Part shown: positions 1 to 8,996 of the stretch, one piece after another
How positions within the stretch are numbered: position 1 is the stretch's first letter
How the letters are laid out: the number at the start of each line of letters is the position of its first letter
Source of the DNA: CBDAPU01 sp965198875
GTDB lineage: Bacteria > Pseudomonadota > Gammaproteobacteria > Eutrophobiales > Eutrophobiaceae
DNA length: 64,000 bases
NCBI GenBank assembly: GCA_965198875.1
Contig: CBDAPU010000001.1
Coordinates: 2,108,001-2,172,000 of the forward strand
Reading direction: 5' to 3'
The notes under the pieces: generated by a model
Databases searched by the model: none
What the model was told of the DNA's origin: nothing
The model's input: the letters and a program-made list of their open reading frames with translations, nothing else
Translations under genes and position numbers: made by a program

Positions 1-162
1 AATGTGATCGAGGGGGTGGTGCCAAGCCCGGGGCATTTCCCGGATGGGTGTCGGTTTCAGGACAGGTGCGAATATGTGCAGGCCGATTGCAAGGCGCATG
101 CGCCGCCTCTTAAGAGGGTATCCAGCCAGCATCAGGTGGCCTGTCTGCACTGGAAGGACTAA
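1..162 (+). CDS. Peptide ABC transporter ATP-binding protein, DppD/OppD-like (3' end only)
   Basis: Only the last 53 codons are present, in frame from base 1 to a TAA at 160-162. The residues match the C-terminal oligopeptide-transporter tail (oligo_HPY type) of DppD/OppD ATPases: a P-S-P-G-H turn, then cysteines in the order GCRFQDRC, DC and VACLHW. The same tail arrangement (GCYFHTRCPH, then RLACH) ends the next gene, whose ATG begins immediately after this stop. The pair is therefore probably the D and F ATPases of one peptide/nickel-type importer whose permeases lie upstream of the window. The nucleotide-binding domain is not visible here. Confidence 0.8.
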   Translation, partial: NVIEGVVPSPGHFPDGCRFQDRCEYVQADCKAHAPPLKRVSSQHQVACLHWKD

Positions 163-1152
163 ATGAAACAGCCGCTGCTCAGTGTGCAAAACCTGAAAAA
201 ATACTACCCCATCCGAGGCGGTATTTTATTTCGTCAAATTGCACAGACTTTTGCCGTTGATGACGTCTCTTTTGATGTGCTCCCCGGCGAGACATTGGGT
301 CTTGTGGGGGAGTCAGGTTGCGGCAAAAGCACTATTGCGAAAACACTATTGCGCCTGCATGAACCCACTTCCGGCAGGGTTATCTTCAATGGAGCGGATC
401 TGCTTGGCATGGACAGGGCGGCTTTAAGAAGTGTGCGTAGAGAAATACAAATCGTGTTTCAGGATCCGGCCGAGTCCTTGAACTCAAGACAAACGGTGGG
501 CGCCATCCTGGAGGAGCCGTTTATTATTCATGCTATCGGTACGCTTGCAGAGAGGAGAAAATGGGTACGGGAGCTGCTCGAGCAGGTGGGTTTACAGGCG
601 GATGCGATCAACCGCTATCCCCATGAGTTCTCCGGTGGTCAGCGTCAGCGTATTGGTATCGCCCGGGCCATTGCCTTAAAACCGAAATTGCTCATCTGTG
701 ATGAGCCGGTGTCGGCCCTGGATGTTTCCATCCAGTCGCAGATCCTGAATTTATTGCATGACTTACAATGCGAGCTGGATTTAACGGTGATCTTCATCGC
801 CCATAACCTGGCGGTGGTCAAACACGTCTCTGATCGGATCGCCGTGATGTATCTGGGTAAAATCGTTGAGATAGGTGATGCTGAGGGGCTTTATGAACAG
901 CCGATACACCCCTATACCAGGGCGCTCATACGCTCTATTCCGGCGCCTGATCCTGCTGCAAAGTCGCAATTTAACGCCTTGCAGGGAGAGGTGCCATCGC
1001 CGATGAACCCCCCTTCAGGATGTTATTTTCATACTCGCTGTCCACATGTTCGTGAGCGATGTAGAAGTGAGCCGCCGAAATTAAACGGCATAAAGCTGGC
1101 GAACGGGCGTCTACGCCGTCTCGCCTGTCATTATGCGGCGGATTTTCTATAA
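163..1152 (+). CDS. Peptide ABC transporter ATP-binding protein, DppF/OppF-like
   Basis: Cytoplasmic ATPase of an oligopeptide/dipeptide importer, 329 aa, the normal length for DppF/OppF. Walker A GESGCGKST is at about residues 49-57, the Q-loop at FQDP, the signature SGGQRQR near 157-163 and Walker B LLICDEP near 176-182. The C-terminal oligo_HPY tail has the usual Cys-rich region (GCYFHTRCPH). The ATG follows the stop of the preceding ATPase with no gap, so the two are almost certainly translationally coupled and work as a D/F heterodimer. The substrate cannot be read from an ATPase; peptides are the commonest for the family. Confidence 0.9.
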   Translation: MKQPLLSVQNLKKYYPIRGGILFRQIAQTFAVDDVSFDVLPGETLGLVGESGCGKSTIAKTLLRLHEPTSGRVIFNGADLLGMDRAALRSVRREIQIVFQDPAESLNSRQTVGAILEEPFIIHAIGTLAERRKWVRELLEQVGLQADAINRYPHEFSGGQRQRIGIARAIALKPKLLICDEPVSALDVSIQSQILNLLHDLQCELDLTVIFIAHNLAVVKHVSDRIAVMYLGKIVEIGDAEGLYEQPIHPYTRALIRSIPAPDPAAKSQFNALQGEVPSPMNPPSGCYFHTRCPHVRERCRSEPPKLNGIKLANGRLRRLACHYAADFL

Positions 1153-1241
1153 AATGAATGGGCCAAAGTCACGTTAAATACGTAGAATAGGCGCCATAGT
1201 TGTGGTTATCTTAATATGCTTCACATAGCAAAGGTGAGCCA

Positions 1242-2540
1242 ATGTCAGAGGATAAGCAAACGCAAGCCGTCTTTATAGTAGACGGCAACCGCACGCCATT
1301 TCTAAAAGCCCGGGGGGTGCCCGGGCCTTTCACCGCCTCGGATCTGGCCGTCTATGCTGCGCGGCCCCTCATACAACGACAGCCGTTTCCAGCCACGGCA
1401 TTTGATAGCGTTGTATTAGGGGCGACGATGCCATCGCCTGATGAGGCGAATATCGCCAGGATAGCGGCGTTGCGCCTGGGGTGTGGTGAGCATGTACCGG
1501 CCTGGAGCGTCCAGCGAAACTGTGCATCGGGTATGCAGGCCATTGATAGCGGCGCCCGTGAGATCCTGTCTGGACGAGCGGATCTGGTATTAGCCGGTGG
1601 CGCCGAGGCCATGAGCCATGCGCCATTATTATTCAGTCAGGCCATGGTCACCTGGCTGGGCCGGCTTTGGGGCGCCAAAGACGTGCCCGGTAAAGTTAAA
1701 AGACTAGTTCAATTCCGGCCGGCATTCCTTAAACCGGTCATCGCCTTGTTAAGGGGGTTGACCGATCCGGTTGTTGGTCTGAATATGGGGCAGACGGCGG
1801 AAGAGTTGGCCTATCGCTTTGCTATTGCGCGCAGGCAAATGGATGAATACGCCGTATCCAGTCATCTGCGCCTGGTTGCCGCACAGGATGAGAAAAGACT
1901 CACTGAGATGACCGGGATCTATGATAACGAGGGAAATCATTATGCCCATGATGATGGGGCCAGGGCCAATAGCAGTGTCGAGAGACTGGCGATACTACGT
2001 CCGGCGTTTGATCGGGAATTCGGCATGGTGAGCGCCGGCAACAGCTCACAGATCAGCGATGGTGCGGCCTGGGTCATACTGGCCAGTGAAAAAGCACTAG
2101 CCGAGCACAATCTACCGGTGATGGGGCGTATTGTCGATAGTCAATGGGCCGGGCTCTCGCCGGGGCAGATGGGGTTAGGGCCCGTGCATGCGATGACGCC
2201 GATCATGCAGCGACAACAACTCAGCATCGATCATATCGACTACTGGGAGATCAATGAGGCCTTCGCCGCACAGGTGTTGGCTTGCATCAAGGCCTGGAAT
2301 GAAGATCGGTATTGCCGAGATGTATTCAATCTGCATGGGGCGATGGGAGAGATCCCCGCTGATAAATTAAATGTCGATGGCGGCGCCATTGCATTGGGTC
2401 ATCCCGTGGGCGCCAGTGGCGCACGTATCGTATTGCATCTTTGCCATGTACTCGAGCAAAAGAAGGCGAAGATGGGCATGGCCTCGATCTGTATCGGCGG
2501 CGGGCAAGGTGGCGCCATGTTGATTGAACGGGATGGATGA
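1242..2540 (+). CDS. fadI: Acetyl-CoA C-acyltransferase (thiolase), FadI-like
   Basis: Thiolase of 432 aa that cleaves 3-ketoacyl-CoA in the last step of fatty-acid beta-oxidation. The nucleophile is Cys94 in RNCASGM. The C-terminal half has INEAFAAQ, the catalytic His387 in GHPVGASGAR and the second acid/base Cys417 in CIGGGQGG. Length and N-terminus resemble the FadI (trifunctional beta) branch rather than the shorter FadA. It lies 65 bp before a FadJ-type gene in the same direction, the usual order fadI-fadJ, so the two products probably form one complex. Confidence is high for thiolase and moderate for the FadI assignment. Confidence 0.88.
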   Translation: MSEDKQTQAVFIVDGNRTPFLKARGVPGPFTASDLAVYAARPLIQRQPFPATAFDSVVLGATMPSPDEANIARIAALRLGCGEHVPAWSVQRNCASGMQAIDSGAREILSGRADLVLAGGAEAMSHAPLLFSQAMVTWLGRLWGAKDVPGKVKRLVQFRPAFLKPVIALLRGLTDPVVGLNMGQTAEELAYRFAIARRQMDEYAVSSHLRLVAAQDEKRLTEMTGIYDNEGNHYAHDDGARANSSVERLAILRPAFDREFGMVSAGNSSQISDGAAWVILASEKALAEHNLPVMGRIVDSQWAGLSPGQMGLGPVHAMTPIMQRQQLSIDHIDYWEINEAFAAQVLACIKAWNEDRYCRDVFNLHGAMGEIPADKLNVDGGAIALGHPVGASGARIVLHLCHVLEQKKAKMGMASICIGGGQGGAMLIERDG

Positions 2541-2605
2541 ACATTTGCGCCCCGGCATATCCTTAAAACCAATCACATACTGCTGTCGATGACAGGGAAT
2601 TAAGA

Positions 2606-4642
2606 ATGGGTGAGTACATAAACTGGAAGCTGGAAAAAGACGAAGAGGGTATTCTCTGGTGTTCAATCGATGTGATCGACAGGTCTTTGAACATCCTCAC
2701 CAAAGATGTGTTCTCGGAGCTGGAACACATCATCACCGATCTTGAGTGCGATACACCCAAAGGGTTTGTGTTGTTGTCAGGGAAAGAGAGCGGTTTTATT
2801 GCCGGCGCCGACATCAATGAGTTTACCCGGATTAACACCAGCGAAGAGGCGTTGGGATACATCAACCAGGTTCATGCCCTGTTTAATCGGATAGAATCGT
2901 TAAGCTGCCCGACCTTGGCGATGATCAGGGGGGTGTGTTTAGGCGGCGGATTGGAATTGGCGATGGCCTTCGACTACCGCATCGTGCTCGATGAGCCTGC
3001 AACCCGCTTGGGTTTGCCGGAAGTGTTGCTGGGCATTCACCCCGGGTTTGCCGGCTCGGTGAGGTTCATCAGATTGGCGGGAGCATTACAGGGCCTGGAG
3101 TTAATGCTGGCGGGTAAAGCCGTGGACGCCCGTAAGGCCAAACGGCTGGGACTGGCGGAGCACTGTGTCCCATTGCGCCAATTCAGAATTGCGGCAACGC
3201 AACTAATAAGAAAACGCCCCAAAAAACACATCGCCAAATTTGAGCAGCGTGTTTTAAGTCGCGCGCCATTTCGCGCCTTGCTTGCAAACTACATACGAAA
3301 GCAATTACGAAAGCGCATCAAACAGGCCCATTATCCCGCACCGTTCGCCCTGCTTGAACTTTGGGAAAAATATGGCGATAACGAAAAACGGATGATGCAG
3401 GAGGAGGCGAGATCCGTTGCCCATCTTATCACAACGGCGACGTCCAGGAGTTTGGTGCGCGCCTATTTGTTACAGGAGAGATTAAAAACAGCGCCCGGCG
3501 ATGTCGATTTCGAACCACAACATATCCATGTGGTTGGGGCCGGCGTGATGGGCGGTGATATTTCCGCCTGGTGTGCAAGTCAAGGGATGCGAGTGACCCT
3601 GCAGGACAGGGAAGCAACATTGATTGGGCCGGCCATTAAACGTGCAGCGAGCCTGTTTAGGCGGCGATTAAAAGCGCCGCGGCATGTCAGGGCGGCGATG
3701 GATCGGCTATCCCCCGATATGCCGGGGGAGGGCGCCCGTCATGCTGATGTCTTCATCGAGGCTATCAGTGAGCATGTGGATAGAAAAAGTAACCTCTTTA
3801 AGGCGGTGGAAACACACTTAAAGGCGGACGCCATCCTGGCCACCAACACATCCAGTATCGCCCTGGAAGCGTTGGGCGGGGCTTTGGCTGATCCGGGCAA
3901 ATTGGTCGGCATACATTTTTTTAACCCGGTGGCCCGTATGCAGTTGGTGGAGATCGTCCATGCAGAGGAAACGCGTCGGGAGTGGGTCGATAAGGCAAAA
4001 ATCTTCTGCAAAAAAATCAACAAACTACCGCTTGTGGTCAAGAGCGCCCCGGGGTTTTTGGTGAACCGGATCCTCGCCCCCTATTTAATGGAAACCATGC
4101 TGATGATGGAAGAGGGTATACAGGCTGAGGCCATTGATCAGGTCGCTACGGATTTTGGGATGCCCATGGGGCCGGTGGAGCTTGCCGATACCATCGGTCT
4201 GGATATCGGTTTATCGGTCAGTGAGATCATGTCCGAAAAAATAGGGCTTGGTATTCCTGATATATTAAAAGAGAAGGTTGACAAGGGGCACACGGGCAAG
4301 AAGGCGGGGCGCGGGTTTTATCAATATAAAAAAGGCAAGCCGCAAAAGCGAGGGGTGTCTCTCGCCAAAGATCAGGCGTTGCAGATCGAGAACAGACTGG
4401 TGTTGAGGCTATTGAATGAATGTGCGGGAACGTTAAGGGAAGGCATTGTTGATGATATGGATATGCTGGACGCCGGCATGATATTTGGCGCCGGTTTTGC
4501 GCCTTTTCGCGGCGGGCCAATGTATTATGCGAGGCAACGGGGCATTGGGAACATCGTAAGGGATTTAACCGCATTACAATCTTCCTTCGGAGAGCGCTTC
4601 ACAGCGGATAGTTACTGGGGCGAGCTTGGCGGGGAAGAATGA
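2606..4642 (+). CDS. fadJ: Multifunctional enoyl-CoA hydratase / 3-hydroxyacyl-CoA dehydrogenase, FadJ-like
   Basis: 678 aa alpha subunit of the beta-oxidation complex. The N-terminal crotonase domain (about 1-200) has the oxyanion-hole segment SGFIAGADI and both expected glutamates, in GGGLELAMAFDYR and LGLPEVLLGIHPG. A Rossmann NAD-binding domain starts near residue 309 (GAGVMGGDI) and contains NTSSI and the HFFNPV motif with the catalytic His. The C-terminal 3HCDH domains carry KSAPGFLVNRILAPY and GRGFYQY. It is slightly shorter than E. coli FadJ (about 714 aa). Together with the upstream thiolase it completes hydration, oxidation and thiolysis; the acyl-CoA dehydrogenase and ligase are not in the window. 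Confidence 0.9.
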   Translation: MGEYINWKLEKDEEGILWCSIDVIDRSLNILTKDVFSELEHIITDLECDTPKGFVLLSGKESGFIAGADINEFTRINTSEEALGYINQVHALFNRIESLSCPTLAMIRGVCLGGGLELAMAFDYRIVLDEPATRLGLPEVLLGIHPGFAGSVRFIRLAGALQGLELMLAGKAVDARKAKRLGLAEHCVPLRQFRIAATQLIRKRPKKHIAKFEQRVLSRAPFRALLANYIRKQLRKRIKQAHYPAPFALLELWEKYGDNEKRMMQEEARSVAHLITTATSRSLVRAYLLQERLKTAPGDVDFEPQHIHVVGAGVMGGDISAWCASQGMRVTLQDREATLIGPAIKRAASLFRRRLKAPRHVRAAMDRLSPDMPGEGARHADVFIEAISEHVDRKSNLFKAVETHLKADAILATNTSSIALEALGGALADPGKLVGIHFFNPVARMQLVEIVHAEETRREWVDKAKIFCKKINKLPLVVKSAPGFLVNRILAPYLMETMLMMEEGIQAEAIDQVATDFGMPMGPVELADTIGLDIGLSVSEIMSEKIGLGIPDILKEKVDKGHTGKKAGRGFYQYKKGKPQKRGVSLAKDQALQIENRLVLRLLNECAGTLREGIVDDMDMLDAGMIFGAGFAPFRGGPMYYARQRGIGNIVRDLTALQSSFGERFTADSYWGELGGEE

Positions 4643-4787
4643 AACGGGTGGTGAGCAGATCATATTGCCCTGCAAGCAACATACTTTAACACATGAATGA
4701 AATAAGGCCATTGCACCCATCTTCATGTTGTTTTTTCCTTTAAGCGGCGCCTTTGATCTGCCGTCACTTTGAAAAAATCAATTTAAG

Positions 4788-6422
4788 ATGACGATGTTGC
4801 TGGATGTGGCGGAGCTGACAGTTGAGTTTAAGACGGATAACCATCTCATCAAGGCCGTTGATGGTATTGATCTCCAAATAGAGCAGGGCAAGACGTCGGT
4901 CTTGCTGGGTGAGTCCGGTAGCGGTAAATCCATTACCGCCTTGACAATCAACAGGTTGTTGCCGAAGGCGGCGAGAATTGCTGGCGGCAAGGTTCTGTTT
5001 AAGGGCGAAGATGTTGTTACCTTATCTGAAAAACACATGCGTCCTATGCGTGGCAGGCATATCGCAATGATTTTTCAGGAGCCGCACACTTCATTGAATC
5101 CGGTATTAACCATTGGCATGCAGATTGGTGAGGTGCTCAAACAACATAAAAAAATAAGCGCTCGGGCACAGCGGGACAGGGTTGTTGAACTGCTGGATGC
5201 TGTCGGTATTTTTGACCCTGAAAGACGCTTGACTGAATACCCCCATCAGCTCTCCGGCGGGATGAAACAGCGCGTGATGATTGCCATCGCATTGGCGGGA
5301 GAGCCCGAACTGCTGATCGCAGATGAGCCGACCACTGCACTGGACGTCACAACCCAGGCACAGGTTTTATCTTTATTGAAACAGCTACAGAAAGATACCG
5401 GCATGGGTATGCTGTTTATTACCCATGATCTGGCGGTGGCCTCGGCGATGGCCGATCAGATCGCCGTTATGCGGGATGGCAAGATCATCGAGCAGGCATT
5501 GAGCGCGCAATTCTTCAAACAGGCAAACCACCCCTACTCGAGAAAATTATTCGATGCGCTACCCGCCAACATAAAAAGGGATGAAATGAAAAGTGAGGAG
5601 ATAGCGGTGTCGGGCGATCCTTTATTGACGGTGTCGGCGTGTCAGGTTTACTTTCCCATAAAAAAAGGATTTTTCAATCGCACAGTGGGTTACGTCAAGG
5701 CCGTTGATGGCGTATCGCTGGAACTTGGGCCGGGACAAACCATGGCTATTGTGGGCGAGTCCGGCTCCGGGAAAACCACATTCGGCAAGGCCGTTTTACA
5801 ATTATTAAAACCAACAGGCGGCACGGTGGCATTCTCAGGCGAGAACCTGGGCGAGATGACGCCACAGGATCTGCGAAAAAGGCGCGCTGACATGCAAATG
5901 GTGTTTCAGGATCCCTTCTCATCGATGGATCCGAGGATGATGATAAAAGACATCATCGAAGAGGGGATGCTGATACAAAACAACATCAGGAAAAAAAACC
6001 ACAGATTGAAATATATCGATCAGTTACTGGTGCAAGTCGGTTTAGGGCCTGAATGCAAATACCGCTATCCCCATGAATTCTCCGGTGGGCAGAGGCAACG
6101 GATCTGTATTGCCAGGGCCCTGGCGGTCAATCCAAAACTGCTCATCTGCGATGAGCCAACCAGCGCACTGGATGTGACGGTGCAGGCACAGATCCTGACG
6201 TTATTAAAAAAACTACAAAAACAGTTACAACTGGCCTATTTGTTCATCACCCACAATATCGGTGTGGTGGCGTATTTCGCCGACTATGTGGCGGTTATGT
6301 ATCAGGGTAAGTTTGTCGAGCAGGGTAAAGTTGATCGCATATTGACTGCGCCACAACATGAATATACACGGGCATTATTATCGGCGGTGCCTGAGATAAG
6401 ACAGGCGTCGATATTTAAGTGA
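4788..6422 (+). CDS. yejF: Double-ATPase peptide ABC transporter protein, YejF-like
   Basis: 544 aa with two complete nucleotide-binding cassettes in one chain, as in YejF of the YejABEF peptide (microcin C) importer and GsiA-type ATPases. Cassette 1 has GESGSGKS, SGGMKQR and LLIADEPTTALD; cassette 2 has GESGSGKTT, SGGQRQR and LLICDEPTSALD. The linker contains the QVYFPIKKGFF segment typical of the start of F-type cassettes. No permease or binding-protein gene is adjacent, so its partners are elsewhere or upstream of the window. It lies 145 bp after fadJ in the same direction, probably with its own promoter. Specificity cannot be decided from sequence. Confidence 0.85.
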   Translation: MTMLLDVAELTVEFKTDNHLIKAVDGIDLQIEQGKTSVLLGESGSGKSITALTINRLLPKAARIAGGKVLFKGEDVVTLSEKHMRPMRGRHIAMIFQEPHTSLNPVLTIGMQIGEVLKQHKKISARAQRDRVVELLDAVGIFDPERRLTEYPHQLSGGMKQRVMIAIALAGEPELLIADEPTTALDVTTQAQVLSLLKQLQKDTGMGMLFITHDLAVASAMADQIAVMRDGKIIEQALSAQFFKQANHPYSRKLFDALPANIKRDEMKSEEIAVSGDPLLTVSACQVYFPIKKGFFNRTVGYVKAVDGVSLELGPGQTMAIVGESGSGKTTFGKAVLQLLKPTGGTVAFSGENLGEMTPQDLRKRRADMQMVFQDPFSSMDPRMMIKDIIEEGMLIQNNIRKKNHRLKYIDQLLVQVGLGPECKYRYPHEFSGGQRQRICIARALAVNPKLLICDEPTSALDVTVQAQILTLLKKLQKQLQLAYLFITHNIGVVAYFADYVAVMYQGKFVEQGKVDRILTAPQHEYTRALLSAVPEIRQASIFK

Positions 6423-6571
6423 TAACGGGATCATGATGCGGGATAGATAACGCCTTGTGAGGTTTTTCAGCGCTTGTGTCAGGGGCAGGCGGGGTGTTTT
6501 CATATCACTCTCCTCTCCTCGCTGAGGTCGATGTTTTCAGTCATGTCGGTGTTAATCAAGCGCTGATTTGT

Positions 6572-6997
6572 TTAAGGGGTTTTCAAAAGCAAGGCGGCGA
6601 TCATGGACAGCATGGCAAAGGACAGTACCAGGTTGAAGGCCAGCATCCATTTCATCAGCCGTTGCTCGGATCTGAGTTCCTGGGCGATAAAATCGATCTT
6701 CGTATCCAGCGCCTTGATAGACTTGTCGATCTTGGTGTCCAGGGCCTTGATGGATTTGTCGATCTTGGTATCCAGCGCCTTGATAGATTTATCGATCTTG
6801 GTGTCCAGCGCCTTGATAGACTTGTCGATCTTGGTGTCCAGTTCCTTGATATCGGCTTTGGTGGCTATCCGAGTATCGAGCGCCTGAGCAAATGCCTCAT
6901 TCATGGCCATGGCCTCGGCTCGGGCCTGCTTGTCGGGCACGCCCGCCTCTTTCAGGGTCTCGGTGAACTTCAAGGTGTCAAAGGCAACGCTGCTCAT
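6572..6997 (-). CDS. Small coiled-coil protein with C-terminal membrane anchor (DUF1640/CCDC90-like)
   Basis: 141 aa. Residues 1-50 contain a conserved-looking N-terminal head (DTLKFTETLKEAGVPDKQA), followed by a long coiled coil built of near-identical 11-residue units (DTKIDKSIKAL) and one C-terminal transmembrane segment (about 115-136) ending in KTP. This head-coil-TM layout matches bacterial DUF1640 proteins, which resemble mitochondrial CCDC90/MCUR1. The function of the bacterial members is not established. The gene stands alone in an intergenic setting, converging with the yejF-like gene. The unit number is likely variable because the DNA repeat is nearly exact. Confidence 0.7.
   Translation of the reverse strand: MSSVAFDTLKFTETLKEAGVPDKQARAEAMAMNEAFAQALDTRIATKADIKELDTKIDKSIKALDTKIDKSIKALDTKIDKSIKALDTKIDKSIKALDTKIDFIAQELRSEQRLMKWMLAFNLVLSFAMLSMIAALLLKTP
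6693..6851. repeat. 33-bp in-frame tandem repeats in the coiled-coil gene
   Basis: About four to five nearly identical 33-bp units encode the 11-residue hendecad DTKIDKSIKAL. Most differences are synonymous or single-base. A period of 11 residues gives a coiled coil of slight right-handed twist, so unit gain or loss changes rod length without breaking the frame. Confidence 0.8.
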
Positions 6998-7225
6998 GGT
7001 TTTGCTCTTACGGATTGAACGGATCTGTCGTTAAACAGGGGCCGACTTCTTCGCCAGTATACGAAAAAGCCAGTATTAATACCAACAGGCAAATCACACC
7101 CCCTTTGCCCGGGCACTTGCCGTATCGCCCATGGCAGGGTCTTAGAGTGCGTGGCCAATGGCCATCGCCGGCGCATGGGGTTTTCAATACCTCATCGCCC
7201 GTCCTCAGGTGTATTCTACCGCTGG

Positions 7226-8335
7226 CTATCCTTGGCCTTTTTCCATTAAATGAATGCCTTCGCACAATAAAGACACCGTTATTTCACTGTCTTTTTTTAT
7301 ATGATTTCTATGTGCGACATGGGTGGGGATAGACAGGGATAAATCGCGATCAGTTGCGTGGACTTTCATCGTGATGGCCGATGAGGCGCCCAGGGGGATG
7401 AGCTCTTCTACGCTTCCGCTGACGGGGTTTTCACGCTCGCCTCTGGATGGCCGATCACGGCGGTGGAGAATAATATGCTCGTCCGGGATAAGCCAGTCTA
7501 TTTCAGTATCAACGGCAATCTGGGGACGATAAGCCGCTTCTAAATCATACCCATGCCAGTGAATATGCGTCTTTTCCGTATCATGGTCGTGTTTTAGGAC
7601 CTTGCCGCTAAATACATTGTAGTGACCGATTAAATGAGCGACATTGCTATCAACAGGATGGTTCATGACTTGCTCGGGACTATCCAGTTGTAATGTCCTG
7701 CCACGGTGAATAATACACATCTTATCTGCGATTCGTCTTGCTTCATTCAAATCATGGGTGACATGAATAATGGGGAGATTGAATTGACCCTTCAAGGTTA
7801 CAAGTTCCCGTGTTAGTTTCCTCTTGGTTTGTTGATCAACCGCCGAGAATGGCTCGTCCAGCAACAAGACGTCCGGATCTCTCGCCAATGCCCTGGCTAG
7901 CGCTATGCGCTGTTGTTGTCCACCCGATAACTCAGCGGGATAACGCGCACCCAAACCCTCCATGTGCATCGTCTTTAACCATTGCTCTGCAATCGCTGTT
8001 TTTTGTTTAATGCCGACTTGCCTTAATGAGACCATGATATTTTCAAGTGCACTCATGTGGGGAAATAACGCATAGTGCTGGAAGACCATGCCGATACGTC
8101 TTTTTTGCACAGGCAGATTAATGTCGGCCCGGGTGTTGAGCCATTGCTCACCATGACAGCGAACAACACCGGACTTCGGTGTGTATAATCCACTGATGGA
8201 TCGCAATATCGTCGTCTTGCCGCTCCCTGAGGGGCCGACAATCACCAGCATCTCGCCCGCAGCACAACTCAAAGATACATCCAGGGGAATGGGCCTATCC
8301 TGCTCCAGGCGGATGCTAATCTGCCTACCAGACAC
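7226..8335 (-). CDS. modC: Molybdate ABC transporter ATP-binding protein ModC
   Basis: 369 aa cytoplasmic ATPase of the molybdate importer. Walker A GPSGSGKTT, Q-loop FQHYALFPHM, signature SGGQQQR, Walker B LLLDEPF and the switch His in HVTHD are all present in the first 200 residues. The C-terminal third (about 300-365) has the look of the TOBE/MOP regulatory domain found in ModC (IPLGASSAITMKVHATD). The start overlaps the end of modB by 11 bp and the gene order modA-modB-modC on the minus strand is canonical. The permease and binding protein next door settle the assignment among related sulfate/iron ATPases. Confidence 0.92.
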   Translation of the reverse strand: MSGRQISIRLEQDRPIPLDVSLSCAAGEMLVIVGPSGSGKTTILRSISGLYTPKSGVVRCHGEQWLNTRADINLPVQKRRIGMVFQHYALFPHMSALENIMVSLRQVGIKQKTAIAEQWLKTMHMEGLGARYPAELSGGQQQRIALARALARDPDVLLLDEPFSAVDQQTKRKLTRELVTLKGQFNLPIIHVTHDLNEARRIADKMCIIHRGRTLQLDSPEQVMNHPVDSNVAHLIGHYNVFSGKVLKHDHDTEKTHIHWHGYDLEAAYRPQIAVDTEIDWLIPDEHIILHRRDRPSRGERENPVSGSVEELIPLGASSAITMKVHATDRDLSLSIPTHVAHRNHIKKDSEITVSLLCEGIHLMEKGQG

Positions 8336-8996
8336 GTTGTTTCCCCAGTTTGTCCGTGAAAATGTAGATCAGGGTGATAGCCAGCAGTGATATGCCAAGC
8401 AACACGGCCGACATAGTCGCCGCAGCGGTATTATCAAAGGCCTGGACACGATCATAAATGGCGATGGCCAGCGTGCGGGTCTCTCCGGTCAAGTTGCCGC
8501 CCACCATCAGGACGACGCCAAACTCGCCCAGTGTGTGGGCGATTGTCAAAACAGCGGCGGAGAGGATCCCGGGCCAGGCCAGCGGCAACTCTATTTTCCA
8601 AAAGGTCTGCCAGGCGGACAAACCGCTACACCAGGCGGCCTCGCGGACAGTTGTGGGGATAGACTCAAATCCGCGTTGGATAGGTTGAACGGCAAATGGG
8701 ATATTAAAAATGATCGATGCAAGCAGGATCCCTTCAAAAGAGAACACCAGGGTTTGCCCGAAAACACCCGCATAGCTTCTGCCAATGGGTGATTGATTGC
8801 CGAGCAATAGCAATAGATAAAAGCCCAGTACGGTAGGGGGCAGGAGCAAAGGCAGGGCTATCAGGGCCTGTACGAGGTTGCGAGCGAAAAACCGAGACCA
8901 GGCCAGTTTTCGCGCTAATAAAATAGCCGCAGGCAACAAAATCATGGCCGTGAAGACGCCAAGCAGCAATGAGAGCTTTAAGGCCGGCCAGTCCAT
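8325..8996 (-). CDS. modB: Molybdate ABC transporter permease ModB
   Basis: 223 aa integral membrane protein with five or so hydrophobic helices, the standard size for ModB. It carries the cytoplasmic EAA loop contacting the ATPase (VREAAWCSGLSAWQTFWKIELPLAWPGI) and a downstream HTLGEFGVVLMVGG segment diagnostic of ModB/CysT-type permeases. It overlaps modA by 19 bp and modC by 11 bp, so the three genes form a tight operon read right to left. Confidence 0.92.
   Translation of the reverse strand: MDWPALKLSLLLGVFTAMILLPAAILLARKLAWSRFFARNLVQALIALPLLLPPTVLGFYLLLLLGNQSPIGRSYAGVFGQTLVFSFEGILLASIIFNIPFAVQPIQRGFESIPTTVREAAWCSGLSAWQTFWKIELPLAWPGILSAAVLTIAHTLGEFGVVLMVGGNLTGETRTLAIAIYDRVQAFDNTAAATMSAVLLGISLLAITLIYIFTDKLGKQRVW

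Noticed and set aside
6476..7018. Plus-strand frame of 180 codons over the coiled-coil gene
   Set aside because: Antisense of the 33-bp repeats; the minus-strand protein has a coherent head, coil and membrane anchor.
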